A DNA stretch of 26,719 bases from a virus. The notes under the pieces were generated by a model. It was not told the DNA's origin and made no database searches. It saw only the letters and a program-made list of their open reading frames with translations. Location of the stretch: IMG/VR virus record IMGVR_UViG_3300008448_000520, positions 1 to 26,719 of that record. One strand, written 5' to 3'. Below are positions 21,951 to 26,719 of this stretch, piece by piece. Positions within the stretch are counted from its first letter, which is position 1. Each line of letters opens with the position of its first letter. Position numbers and translations under genes: made by a program.

Positions 21951-22263
21951 TACAACATTAAGAGAAGCTGCAAAGGATCTAATTAGATACGATGAATGTC
22001 GATTTGAAGTTAAACTACTTAATAAAAAAATTGAAAAACTTCAAACAAGAGATACTCTAAGAATAATCATGATAGATTTACTTGGTGAAAAAAATTCAAC
22101 ATTAGAATATATGGTTATTCAGAAAGATAAACAAATTGTTGAGTACGATAAACTTACCAAAGATCTAACTAAAGAAGTTAAACAAAAAAGAAACAGTAAT
22201 GTGTTTTGGAAAATAACAACAGGAGTTGCTACCTTTTTCACAGCTTTTTTTGCTCTAAGATAA
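21862..22263 (+). CDS. Exported protein overlapping the i-spanin gene; possible spanin partner
   Basis: This 133-residue protein begins with a signal-peptide-like segment (KKLLILTIFLMLSLNSFSQ). The mature region is a charged coiled-coil-like helix (LLNKKIEKLQTRDTLRIIM and DKQIVEYDKLTKDLTKEV), and a C-terminal hydrophobic segment (VFWKITTGVATFFTAFFAL) follows. It overlaps the upstream gene by 89 nt, suggesting translational coupling. An outer-membrane spanin is expected here, but no lipobox Cys sits at the signal-peptide end (Cys27 is outside a lipobox) and the C-terminal membrane segment is unusual for Rz1. It may be a divergent spanin, or a separate membrane-linked protein. Confidence 0.5.
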   Translation: MKKLLILTIFLMLSLNSFSQVDTTKTCIPNTTLREAAKDLIRYDECRFEVKLLNKKIEKLQTRDTLRIIMIDLLGEKNSTLEYMVIQKDKQIVEYDKLTKDLTKEVKQKRNSNVFWKITTGVATFFTAFFALR

Positions 22264-22272
22264 AATAAATTT

Positions 22273-22292
22273 GGCTCTCTAAGAGAGCCTTA
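22273..22292 (+). terminator. Intrinsic terminator after the lysis region
   Basis: GGCTCTC-TAA-GAGAGCC (22273-22289) is a perfect 7-bp stem followed by TTATTATATTT. It ends the lysis cassette before the gene at 22320. Confidence 0.8.
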
Positions 22293-22319
22293 TTATATTT
22301 AAATATTAAAATAAAAGTT

Positions 22320-22835
22320 ATGATGTATAATCCTCCTTTATCACAAGAGCAGTTAGAAAAAAAATTCAAAAAGTTACGTAAACTAAATTACAATAAATTT
22401 AGATGGTGGAGAATGTATGATGATCCTAAACCTCCATTACCTAAACAATCTCCTTTACTAGATCGAATTAAAAATGGTGATTTTGATTACTCCCACTACA
22501 ATTATCAAGCTATGTGGTGTGAGCACGAAATGAACAAAATTCATGACAAATATGGTTTCTCTGATATGGGGAGATATGTGGAAGAAACCTCTTTACTTCG
22601 CTCCAGAAGAAAACGTTTATTAGAAGATCATTATAAAGAAGAAGATAATAAATTAGAATCTATTGTTATTGAATTTACTAAAAATTTTAAAATAACTAAA
22701 GATGAAATAAAAACTCTAATGGGAGAATTTGATGGTACCCTAGAGGAGTTGTATATTCATTTACAACAAAAATTTCCACCAAAAAAATTTCAATTACCCC
22801 CATCATTAAAACATTTACAATCACGTTATGATTAA
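22320..22835 (+). CDS. Hypothetical protein, translationally coupled to the DpdA-like gene
   Basis: This 171-residue soluble protein is Lys/Arg- and aromatic-rich (KFRWWRMYDDPKPPLPKQ, then YNYQAMWCEHEMNKIHDKYG). It has no recognisable domain, signal peptide or membrane segment. The C-terminal half is mostly helical (DEIKTLMGEFDGTLEELYIH). The stop overlaps the next start (ATGATTAA), so it is probably translated together with the transglycosylase-like protein at 22828 and may work with it. Function unknown. The start is preceded by AAAAGTT, like several genes here. Confidence 0.5.
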   Translation: MMYNPPLSQEQLEKKFKKLRKLNYNKFRWWRMYDDPKPPLPKQSPLLDRIKNGDFDYSHYNYQAMWCEHEMNKIHDKYGFSDMGRYVEETSLLRSRRKRLLEDHYKEEDNKLESIVIEFTKNFKITKDEIKTLMGEFDGTLEELYIHLQQKFPPKKFQLPPSLKHLQSRYD

Positions 22836-23616
22836 AATTTCACACGAAGTACCAATTTCTCTTTTTGAACACAACATAAATTGGTCAGATTATGACTATT
22901 GTCTTCCGGTATTTATGGATAAATATCCTGAATATAGGCAATATTTCTTAGATTCTAGAGAACGAGATAGATTTATTATAATGGATAATTCTTTATTTGA
23001 GGGTTATTCTCACACTACTCAAGATCTACTTGAAAAAATTGATTTAATTAAACCAGATATCTTTATTGTTCCTGATGAATGGAATGATTCAACAATTACG
23101 GCTAAAAACGCTAAACATTGGTTACAATACAAGATGCCAATGCGTACTAAATTAATGGTAGTATTGCAAGGAAAAACCGTGAGTGATATACATTTATTGT
23201 ATCAACAATGTGTAGATTTGGGTTATACTCATTTTGCCTTCAATCATTCCTCTATTGTATACCAAGAATTAGGTGGTTCAGAAAATGCTTTAGCTAATCA
23301 ATCTGTTGGAAGAGTATTATTAATTCAATACTTATTACAACAAAAAGTAATTAAAGATCACCATTATATTCATTTATTAGGAGCATCAACACCCCAAGAA
23401 TTTACATTCTATAGAGATGCAGTACCTAATCTAGTTAATTCAGTTGATACTTCAAATCCCATTATTTGTGGTGCTTTAGGTATTAAATATACTGAAACAG
23501 GTTTATTAGAAAAACCTAAGGAAAAAATTGAAGAATTTATGGAAAAAGATTTGTCTTCTCAATTAGAAGATATTATATTTAATGTAAATAAATTTAAAGA
23601 ATTTTGTCAAAAATGA
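22828..23616 (+). CDS. dpdA: DpdA-like transglycosylase (7-deazaguanine insertion into DNA), TGT superfamily
   Basis: This 262-residue protein resembles phage DpdA proteins, which belong to the tRNA-guanine transglycosylase superfamily and exchange guanine for a 7-deazaguanine in DNA. Supporting motifs: MDNSLFEGY with Asp53 (the position of the TGT D-S/N-G acid), KPDIFIVPDEWND (76-87), VVLQGK (111-116), and NSVDTSNP with candidate nucleophile Asp207, the DpdA-like substitute for the second TGT Asp. There is no zinc-binding Cys cluster like that of bacterial TGT. A QueC-like gene 662 bp downstream in the same run of genes supports a 7-deazaguanine role. Identification is by motif recall, so an unrelated TIM-barrel enzyme is not excluded. 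Confidence 0.6.
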   Translation: MIKISHEVPISLFEHNINWSDYDYCLPVFMDKYPEYRQYFLDSRERDRFIIMDNSLFEGYSHTTQDLLEKIDLIKPDIFIVPDEWNDSTITAKNAKHWLQYKMPMRTKLMVVLQGKTVSDIHLLYQQCVDLGYTHFAFNHSSIVYQELGGSENALANQSVGRVLLIQYLLQQKVIKDHHYIHLLGASTPQEFTFYRDAVPNLVNSVDTSNPIICGALGIKYTETGLLEKPKEKIEEFMEKDLSSQLEDIIFNVNKFKEFCQK

Positions 23617-23753
23617 TAAAGTTTTATTTAATACAATTAATTAATCGCCCACTTAGATGGTTTGGATACAGTTATCAAAGAATGGCTGAGATTAATTATG
23701 AAACTTTTGAAGTAATTTATCATCCTTGGAAATTAGAAAAATTAAAAAAATGA
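23613..23753 (+). CDS. Short basic hypothetical protein
   Basis: This 46-residue frame starts with an ATGA overlap with the DpdA-like stop and encodes MIKFYLIQLINRPLRWFGYS, then YQRMAEINYETFEV and a basic tail. It ends with a stop overlapping the next ATG (AATGACC). Such 4-nt overlaps on both sides strongly suggest a translated reading frame. It is rich in aromatic and basic residues, with no predicted function. Confidence 0.45.
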   Translation: MIKFYLIQLINRPLRWFGYSYQRMAEINYETFEVIYHPWKLEKLKK

Positions 23754-23965
23754 CCGAAGTTATAAATCATATTTGTGGGGCTTGTGGGGAAAATCATCCC
23801 CATATTTTCAACCTTTCTGCTTTTCTAGTTGGAGTAGCAGGATATTTTTCGTATATTAAATTTACAATAAAAAATAAATTAAATGAACAAAAAATTAGTA
23901 TTATTATTAGTAAGATTATCTCCTGCTCAAACCTTTTCAAAAGAAAAAGTACTAGAAATTATTAA
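23750..23965 (+). CDS. Small membrane protein with N-terminal CxxC (hypothetical)
   Basis: This 71-residue protein starts at ATG 23750, which overlaps the preceding stop by four bases. A TTG further upstream (23726) is also in frame but would run back into the previous gene. The N-terminus has ICGACGENHPH, a CxxC followed by two His that could bind a metal. One predicted membrane segment follows (IFNLSAFLVGVAGYFSYI). The last 27 residues overlap the next gene in another frame and look less protein-like (KISIIISKIISCSNLFKRKS), so the useful part may be only about 45 residues. Function unknown. Confidence 0.4.
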   Translation: MTEVINHICGACGENHPHIFNLSAFLVGVAGYFSYIKFTIKNKLNEQKISIIISKIISCSNLFKRKSTRNY

Positions 23966-24221
23966 TTTAATCAAAGAACCAGTTATGGAAAAAACATTAG
24001 AACAAAAACCTTACATGATGTCATTATATGACTATTTAGGTCGAGCAGCCGGAAAACAATTAGGAGCAGAAGTAGCTGCTACTGCGGCTGCACTAAAAGA
24101 AACAATTGAAGAAAGACATATTGAAAATCCTGCTTATAAAGGGCTAGTACATCTATATCGTAGAGAATTTTTAGATGAATATTTTGGAAATAAAGTATAT
24201 GAAGGAGAACAAAAAAAGTAA
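23883..24221 (+). CDS. Hypothetical alpha-helical protein
   Basis: This 112-residue protein has an N-terminal stretch (KKLVLLLVRLSPAQTFSKEK) that overlaps the preceding gene by 83 nt. The remainder includes YMMSLYDYLGRAAGKQLGAE, an Ala-rich helix (VAATAAALKETIEERH) and LYRREFLDEYFG. The codon pattern (TTA, GTA, GAA) supports translation from 23883. An alternative start is ATG 23985, which has an AGTT upstream context and gives a 78-residue protein without the overlap. The SLYDYLGRAAG block looks conserved, but I cannot name the family. It lies just upstream of the queC leader. Confidence 0.5.
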   Translation: MNKKLVLLLVRLSPAQTFSKEKVLEIINLIKEPVMEKTLEQKPYMMSLYDYLGRAAGKQLGAEVAATAAALKETIEERHIENPAYKGLVHLYRREFLDEYFGNKVYEGEQKK

Positions 24222-24228
24222 TTATAAA

Positions 24229-24260
24229 AGGGTTTGCCTATACCCTATTAATACCTGGCA
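24229..24260 (+). promoter_or_regulatory. Compact pseudoknot upstream of queC; possible preQ1-type riboswitch
   Basis: AGGGT (24229-24233) pairs with ACCCT (24242-24246). TGCC in the hairpin loop (24235-24238) pairs with GGCA (24257-24260), giving an H-type pseudoknot of about 32 nt. It sits 18 nt before the queC-like start. Size, topology and the AT-rich linker recall preQ1-I riboswitches, and the downstream gene is in the same pathway, but the conserved preQ1-I bases are not convincingly present. The second stem is only 4 bp. Confidence 0.3.
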
Positions 24261-24277
24261 CAAATTAAATTATAATT

Positions 24278-25192
24278 ATGTCTAAAAAACACGTTGTATT
24301 AAGTTTAAGTGGTGGAGCAGATAGTAGTTCTTTATTACTTAGATTATTAAATGATGGTTATGAAGTAACCGCATTATCTTTTGATATAGGTCAAAAGCAT
24401 AAAATAGAATTGGAAAGAGCTACTGAATTAGTAGAATATTTGAATAGTTTGGAAAACAAAATGATGGAAGATGGTGGGAAACCCATGTTTCATCCAATCC
24501 AACATCAAATAATTAAATTAGATGGTTTATCCAATTTATTAGTAAGTGGTCTTATAGATAATGATTCTATGGAGATGAAGAAAGGTCATTATGCACATGA
24601 AAATGCCTTAACTACGGTAGTACCTAATCGTAATGCTATATTTGCTGCTATAACTTATGCTGTAGCTTTATCTATAGTTAAAAGAACAGGAGATGAATGT
24701 AAAATTGCCCTAGGTACTCATATGGGGGATTTTAACAATAAAACTCAAACTGGAATCTATCCTGACTGTTCAGAAGAATTTAAAGTAGCATTAGAACATG
24801 CATTTAAAATTGGGAACTGGGATTCAGATAAAGTAGATTATTATGCTCCTTATAACTCAACTGATAAAACTGGGGTAATTGGAGATGGTGTTAAATGTTG
24901 TAAAGAATTAGGTTTAAATTATAAAGAAATTTACTCCAGAACTAACACTAGCTATGCACCCATAAAAGTATTCTACCCTGGTTCAACTATGGAAGATATG
25001 AGAAATGGGGGAGGTGAAATTGTTTGGTATAGTGATTATAAATCAGGTTCAAGTATTGAGAGAATTGAATCTTTCATTAAGTTAGGATTAGAAGATCCTC
25101 TTCAATATGCTGAAGAAGATGGTACCTTAGTATCTTGGGATTTTGTAAAAAGTTATGTAGAAGAAATTTGTAAAGAATTTAATTCTAAATAA
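24278..25192 (+). CDS. queC: QueC-like enzyme (7-cyano-7-deazaguanine synthase family) lacking zinc cysteines
   Basis: This 304-residue protein belongs to the PP-loop ATPase family with QueC, which makes preQ0 from CDG, ATP and ammonia. The PP-loop is SLSGGADSSSLLLR (SGGADS at about 11-16). VPNRNAIFAAITYAVA and GTHMGDFNNKTQTGIYPDC match the conserved core. It is about 70 residues longer than typical QueC. The C-terminal structural zinc site of QueC (a Cys near TWSCY plus CGxCxSC) is absent: the equivalent stretches read TNTSYAP and SDYKSGSSIER. It may be a functional variant or a QueC-like enzyme making another 7-deazaguanine derivative. With the DpdA-like gene upstream, a role in DNA modification is inferred. 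Confidence 0.75.
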   Translation: MSKKHVVLSLSGGADSSSLLLRLLNDGYEVTALSFDIGQKHKIELERATELVEYLNSLENKMMEDGGKPMFHPIQHQIIKLDGLSNLLVSGLIDNDSMEMKKGHYAHENALTTVVPNRNAIFAAITYAVALSIVKRTGDECKIALGTHMGDFNNKTQTGIYPDCSEEFKVALEHAFKIGNWDSDKVDYYAPYNSTDKTGVIGDGVKCCKELGLNYKEIYSRTNTSYAPIKVFYPGSTMEDMRNGGGEIVWYSDYKSGSSIERIESFIKLGLEDPLQYAEEDGTLVSWDFVKSYVEEICKEFNSK

Positions 25193-25200
25193 AATTTGCA

Positions 25201-25208
25201 ATATTTAT
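25201..25208 (+). promoter_or_regulatory. ATATTTAT motif (candidate phage late promoter)
   Basis: The motif lies 33 nt before the HNH gene at 25242 and directly adjacent to a leader hairpin (25210-25238). Confidence 0.45.
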
Positions 25209-25209
25209 T

Positions 25210-25238
25210 GGGGATAAAACTAATGTAAAATTATCTCC
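25210..25238 (+). promoter_or_regulatory. Leader hairpin just upstream of the HNH start
   Basis: GGGGATAA (25210-25217) pairs with TTATCTCC (25231-25238) over 8 bp with one G-T wobble and a 13-nt loop. It ends 3 nt before the ATG at 25242 and could restrict ribosome access. In T4, hairpins that sequester the ribosome site regulate homing endonucleases such as I-TevI; here this is inference. Confidence 0.45.
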
Positions 25239-25241
25239 ATT

Positions 25242-25892
25242 ATGAATAACCTTAATATAAAAGATACAAGATATTGTAAAAAATGTAATAAAAATTTACC
25301 TAAAACTTTAGAATACTTTCCTCATAGAAAATCAGATAAATCAGGATTTGGATTATATTGTAAAGTATGTATAAATAAAGATAAAAGAGAAAAAAGAAGT
25401 GAATTAAGAAAACTATGGGATAAAGGAGGAGTAATAGAAGGACAAGAAGGAAGAAAATGTACTATATGTAAGAATATATACCCTCCCACTCATGATTATT
25501 TTGGAGTTCATAAAGGAAATTCTTTAAATTTAGATACTTATTGTAAAATTTGTAGAAAAGAAAAAGGTAGAGCTAATTACAATAAAAATAAAGAATCTTG
25601 GAATAAAACTCATAATAAAACAAAACTTGAAAAAATAAATAAAATACAAGAAATTAAAAAACAAAGTAAAGGCTGTTCTAAATGCAATGAAAAACGCCAT
25701 TACTTATTAGATTTTCATCATTTAGACCCTTCCCAAAAATTATTTCAAATAGGGCAGGGGGAATCAAAAGGGTGGGATAAAGTATTAGAAGAAATGAAAA
25801 AATGTATTTTATTATGTAAAAATTGTCATGCTGAATTCCATTACCAAGAAAAAACACAAAATATTAATATACAAGAATATTTAAAATTATGA
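25242..25892 (+). CDS. HNH endonuclease with two extra zinc-ribbon motifs
   Basis: This 216-residue protein belongs to a different HNH subfamily from the three at 4946, 12554 and 15324. Two N-terminal zinc-ribbon-like modules, CKKC...CKVC and CTIC...CKIC, precede a Lys-rich linker. A C-terminal HNH of the CxxC type follows: CSKCNEKRHYLLDFHHLDP and ILLCKNCHAEFHYQ. The HH and final H-x-x-x-H plus the two CxxC pairs are the expected catalytic and zinc-binding residues. It is a likely free-standing homing endonuclease. The leader has an ATATTTAT motif and a hairpin. Its stop overlaps the next start by ATGA, coupling it to the gene at 25889. Confidence 0.83.
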   Translation: MNNLNIKDTRYCKKCNKNLPKTLEYFPHRKSDKSGFGLYCKVCINKDKREKRSELRKLWDKGGVIEGQEGRKCTICKNIYPPTHDYFGVHKGNSLNLDTYCKICRKEKGRANYNKNKESWNKTHNKTKLEKINKIQEIKKQSKGCSKCNEKRHYLLDFHHLDPSQKLFQIGQGESKGWDKVLEEMKKCILLCKNCHAEFHYQEKTQNINIQEYLKL

Positions 25893-26299
25893 ACGATAAA
25901 ACAAATTTTTTAGGGTATAGTCAAGCAGTAGGATTAAGCACAAATGCCTCAACAACCCTTACAACAAACTGTAATGGAACAGTCAATACCTATATTGACG
26001 GTAATTGGGCAACACCTCTTAACGGAGGAAGTGGTTTAAGTTACAGTAACGGAAGTGATTATAATTCAATATCAACAATAATAACAAATCAAAATAACAT
26101 GGTAAAGCAAGTAAAAGCAGCTGTATTTACAGTAGAAAGAAACGAAGATAATAAAGTAGTTTCTGCAAAATTGATCAAGGAAGTATGGGTAGAAATTAAA
26201 AACGGTTCCTCACTAGAATTAGCTGTAGCTAAGGAACTTCCCGCAAACTTTGATCCAAGTAATACAGTAGTAAGAGAAATATATTCAGTTACTTTCTAA
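25889..26299 (+). CDS. Hypothetical protein, Asn/Thr/Ser-rich
   Basis: This 136-residue protein starts with the ATGA overlap of the HNH gene. The first 70 residues are rich in Asn, Thr, Ser and Gly (NASTTLTTNCNGTVNTYIDG, then SGLSYSNGSDYNSISTIIT), like a beta-structured surface or fibre segment. The second half is a small alpha/beta piece (VKAAVFTVERNEDNKVVSAK and VWVEIKNGSSLELA). It has no signal peptide or membrane segment. A minor virion or fibre-associated protein is possible. I do not recognise the family, and the codon use here includes more ACA, CAA and AAC than its neighbours. Confidence 0.5.
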   Translation: MNDKTNFLGYSQAVGLSTNASTTLTTNCNGTVNTYIDGNWATPLNGGSGLSYSNGSDYNSISTIITNQNNMVKQVKAAVFTVERNEDNKVVSAKLIKEVWVEIKNGSSLELAVAKELPANFDPSNTVVREIYSVTF

Positions 26300-26355
26300 A
26301 AAAGTTTGGAAAATAAAAATTAGTTTCGTATATTAAATCAAATAAAAAATAAAAA

Positions 26356-26529
26356 ATGAAAAAAGTATTTTTAGCATTAGCTATTATGGCAGCAATTACA
26401 GTAACAAGCTGTAAACAAGTAGAATCAACTGAAGCAACAACTGTAGACACAACTCAAGTAGATACTGTAAAAGCAGATACTGCAAAAGTAGACACTACAA
26501 AAGTAGCAGACGTACACGCTGCAAAATAA
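26356..26529 (+). CDS. Small lipoprotein with acidic VDT repeats
   Basis: This 57-residue frame encodes MKKVFLALAIMAAITVTSCK, a type II signal peptide with the lipobox VTSC (cleavage before Cys19), followed by a short mature peptide made of repeated T/V-D-T units (TTVDTTQVDTVKADTAKVDT). The ATG is in an A-rich leader. It would be anchored in the outer or inner membrane. Candidate roles are a small o-spanin-like lysis protein or a superinfection-exclusion lipoprotein, both inferred from size and class. It is immediately followed by the structured region at 26540. Confidence 0.75.
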   Translation: MKKVFLALAIMAAITVTSCKQVESTEATTVDTTQVDTVKADTAKVDTTKVADVHAAK

Positions 26530-26539
26530 TACTAGAAAA

Positions 26540-26595
26540 ACCTGTACCCTCGAAATACTCATTAAGATAGCAGGTTAGCTCGAAATAAAAGGGTA
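26540..26595 (+). ncRNA. H-type pseudoknot in the 3' non-coding tail
   Basis: ACCTG (26540-26544) pairs with CAGGT (26571-26575), extendable by one base to 6 bp. TACCCT (26545-26550), immediately 3' of the first strand, pairs with AGGGTA (26590-26595). The crossing stems make an H-type pseudoknot with no spacer at their junction. A second copy of AGGGTA (26650-26655) offers an alternative partner, so the fold could switch. It is probably part of a longer structured RNA with the next feature. Confidence 0.5.
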
Positions 26596-26612
26596 AGAGA
26601 ATAAGAGCAAAA

Positions 26613-26703
26613 GTAAGCCATTTGGTGTAAGTGGGAATGAATACCACCTAGGGTAACATCGAGGCTGCCTCGAGATAACAGTTCGAATCTGTTAATGGTT
26701 TAC
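26613..26703 (+). ncRNA. tRNA-like structured element, anticodon arm not found
   Basis: GTAAGCCATT (26613-26622) pairs with AATGGTTTAC (26694-26703) over 10 bp with one G-T. It is directly joined to a canonical T-arm, AACAG-TTCGAAT-CTGTT (26677-26693), with the invariant TTCGA loop. A hairpin TCGAGG-CTG-CCTCGA (26659-26673) resembles a long variable arm. No normal 7-nt anticodon loop can be placed between the D-like region and that hairpin, and no CCA is encoded. It could be a degenerate class II tRNA, a tRNA-like domain (as in tmRNA), or another RNA. Confidence 0.45.
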
Positions 26704-26719
26704 AAAAAAGGCTAAACAT

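Noticed and set aside
24256-24261. TGGCAC as a sigma-54 -24 element before queC
   Set aside because: No TTGCA-like -12 element at the right distance; the bases are better explained by the pseudoknot pairing.
26305-26328. Host-type promoter (TTTG and TAGTTTCG) before the lipoprotein gene
   Set aside because: The spacer is only about 12 nt, too short for the Bacteroidetes consensus of about 19-21.
26613-26703. A confident tRNA gene
   Set aside because: T-arm and acceptor stem are good, but no 7-nt anticodon loop with U33 can be placed, so only a tRNA-like element is reported.
1-26719. CRISPR array, insertion sequence, integrase or attachment site
   Set aside because: No regularly spaced repeats with unique spacers, no transposase or integrase motifs, no terminal inverted repeats; mobile content is limited to homing endonucleases.

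Overview
The window is a 26.7 kb stretch of an AT-rich, T4-like (myovirus) phage genome, very probably from a phage of a Bacteroidetes/Flavobacteria-type host. Evidence for a phage: baseplate proteins with a tail lysozyme, a UvsX/gp32/RNase H/gp41-like replication set, class I ribonucleotide reductase, a holin-endolysin-spanin cassette and seven free-standing homing endonucleases. Evidence for the host: no convincing Shine-Dalgarno sites (starts typically sit in AT-rich contexts such as AAGTTATG), and a TTTG-N20-TATATTTA promoter candidate ahead of gp32. All genes are on the + strand.

Layout. (1) 1-4218: baseplate module (hub-like protein, tail lysozyme, small structural protein). (2) 4260-9405: small genes. 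Several encode a shared N-terminal leader (F-[ND]-x-K-x-[FY]-L-x-E-G-K) that looks like a T4-type capsid-targeting sequence ending in the prohead-protease motif LxE. One of these proteins is a minimal protein-kinase-like enzyme. A family A DNA polymerase with a degenerate exonuclease region lies in the same stretch, flanked by HNH and GIY-YIG homing endonucleases. (3) 9495-14559: gp32-like SSB, UvsX recombinase, 5'-3' exonuclease/RNase H and DnaB/gp41 helicase, with an HNH gene between the last two. (4) 14594-18627: an unknown gene, another HNH gene, then nrdB and nrdA. (5) 18762-22263: lysis region (holin-like protein, GH19 endolysin, second holin-like protein, overlapping spanin-like pair) invaded by two GIY-YIG genes. 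(6) 22320-25192: a DpdA/TGT-like protein and a QueC-like protein, suggesting 7-deazaguanine modification of phage DNA, with several small genes. (7) 25242-26719: an HNH gene, an unknown gene, a small lipoprotein and a 190-base non-coding tail with a pseudoknot and a tRNA-like fold.

The most unusual content is RNA structure and regulation. Two intergenic elements (12464-12543 and 20796-20883) each hold two hairpins whose loops carry a perfect 7-nt complement (kissing loops). Both lie just after an ATATTTAT motif and just before a homing endonuclease gene. ATATTTAT recurs in at least eleven gene leaders and is a candidate phage late promoter. A compact pseudoknot precedes queC, and a larger pseudoknot plus tRNA-like element ends the window. 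The other main lead is the putative packaged kinase with a capsid-targeting leader.

All calls come from reading the sequence and motifs by eye. No database search, folding program or alignment was run.
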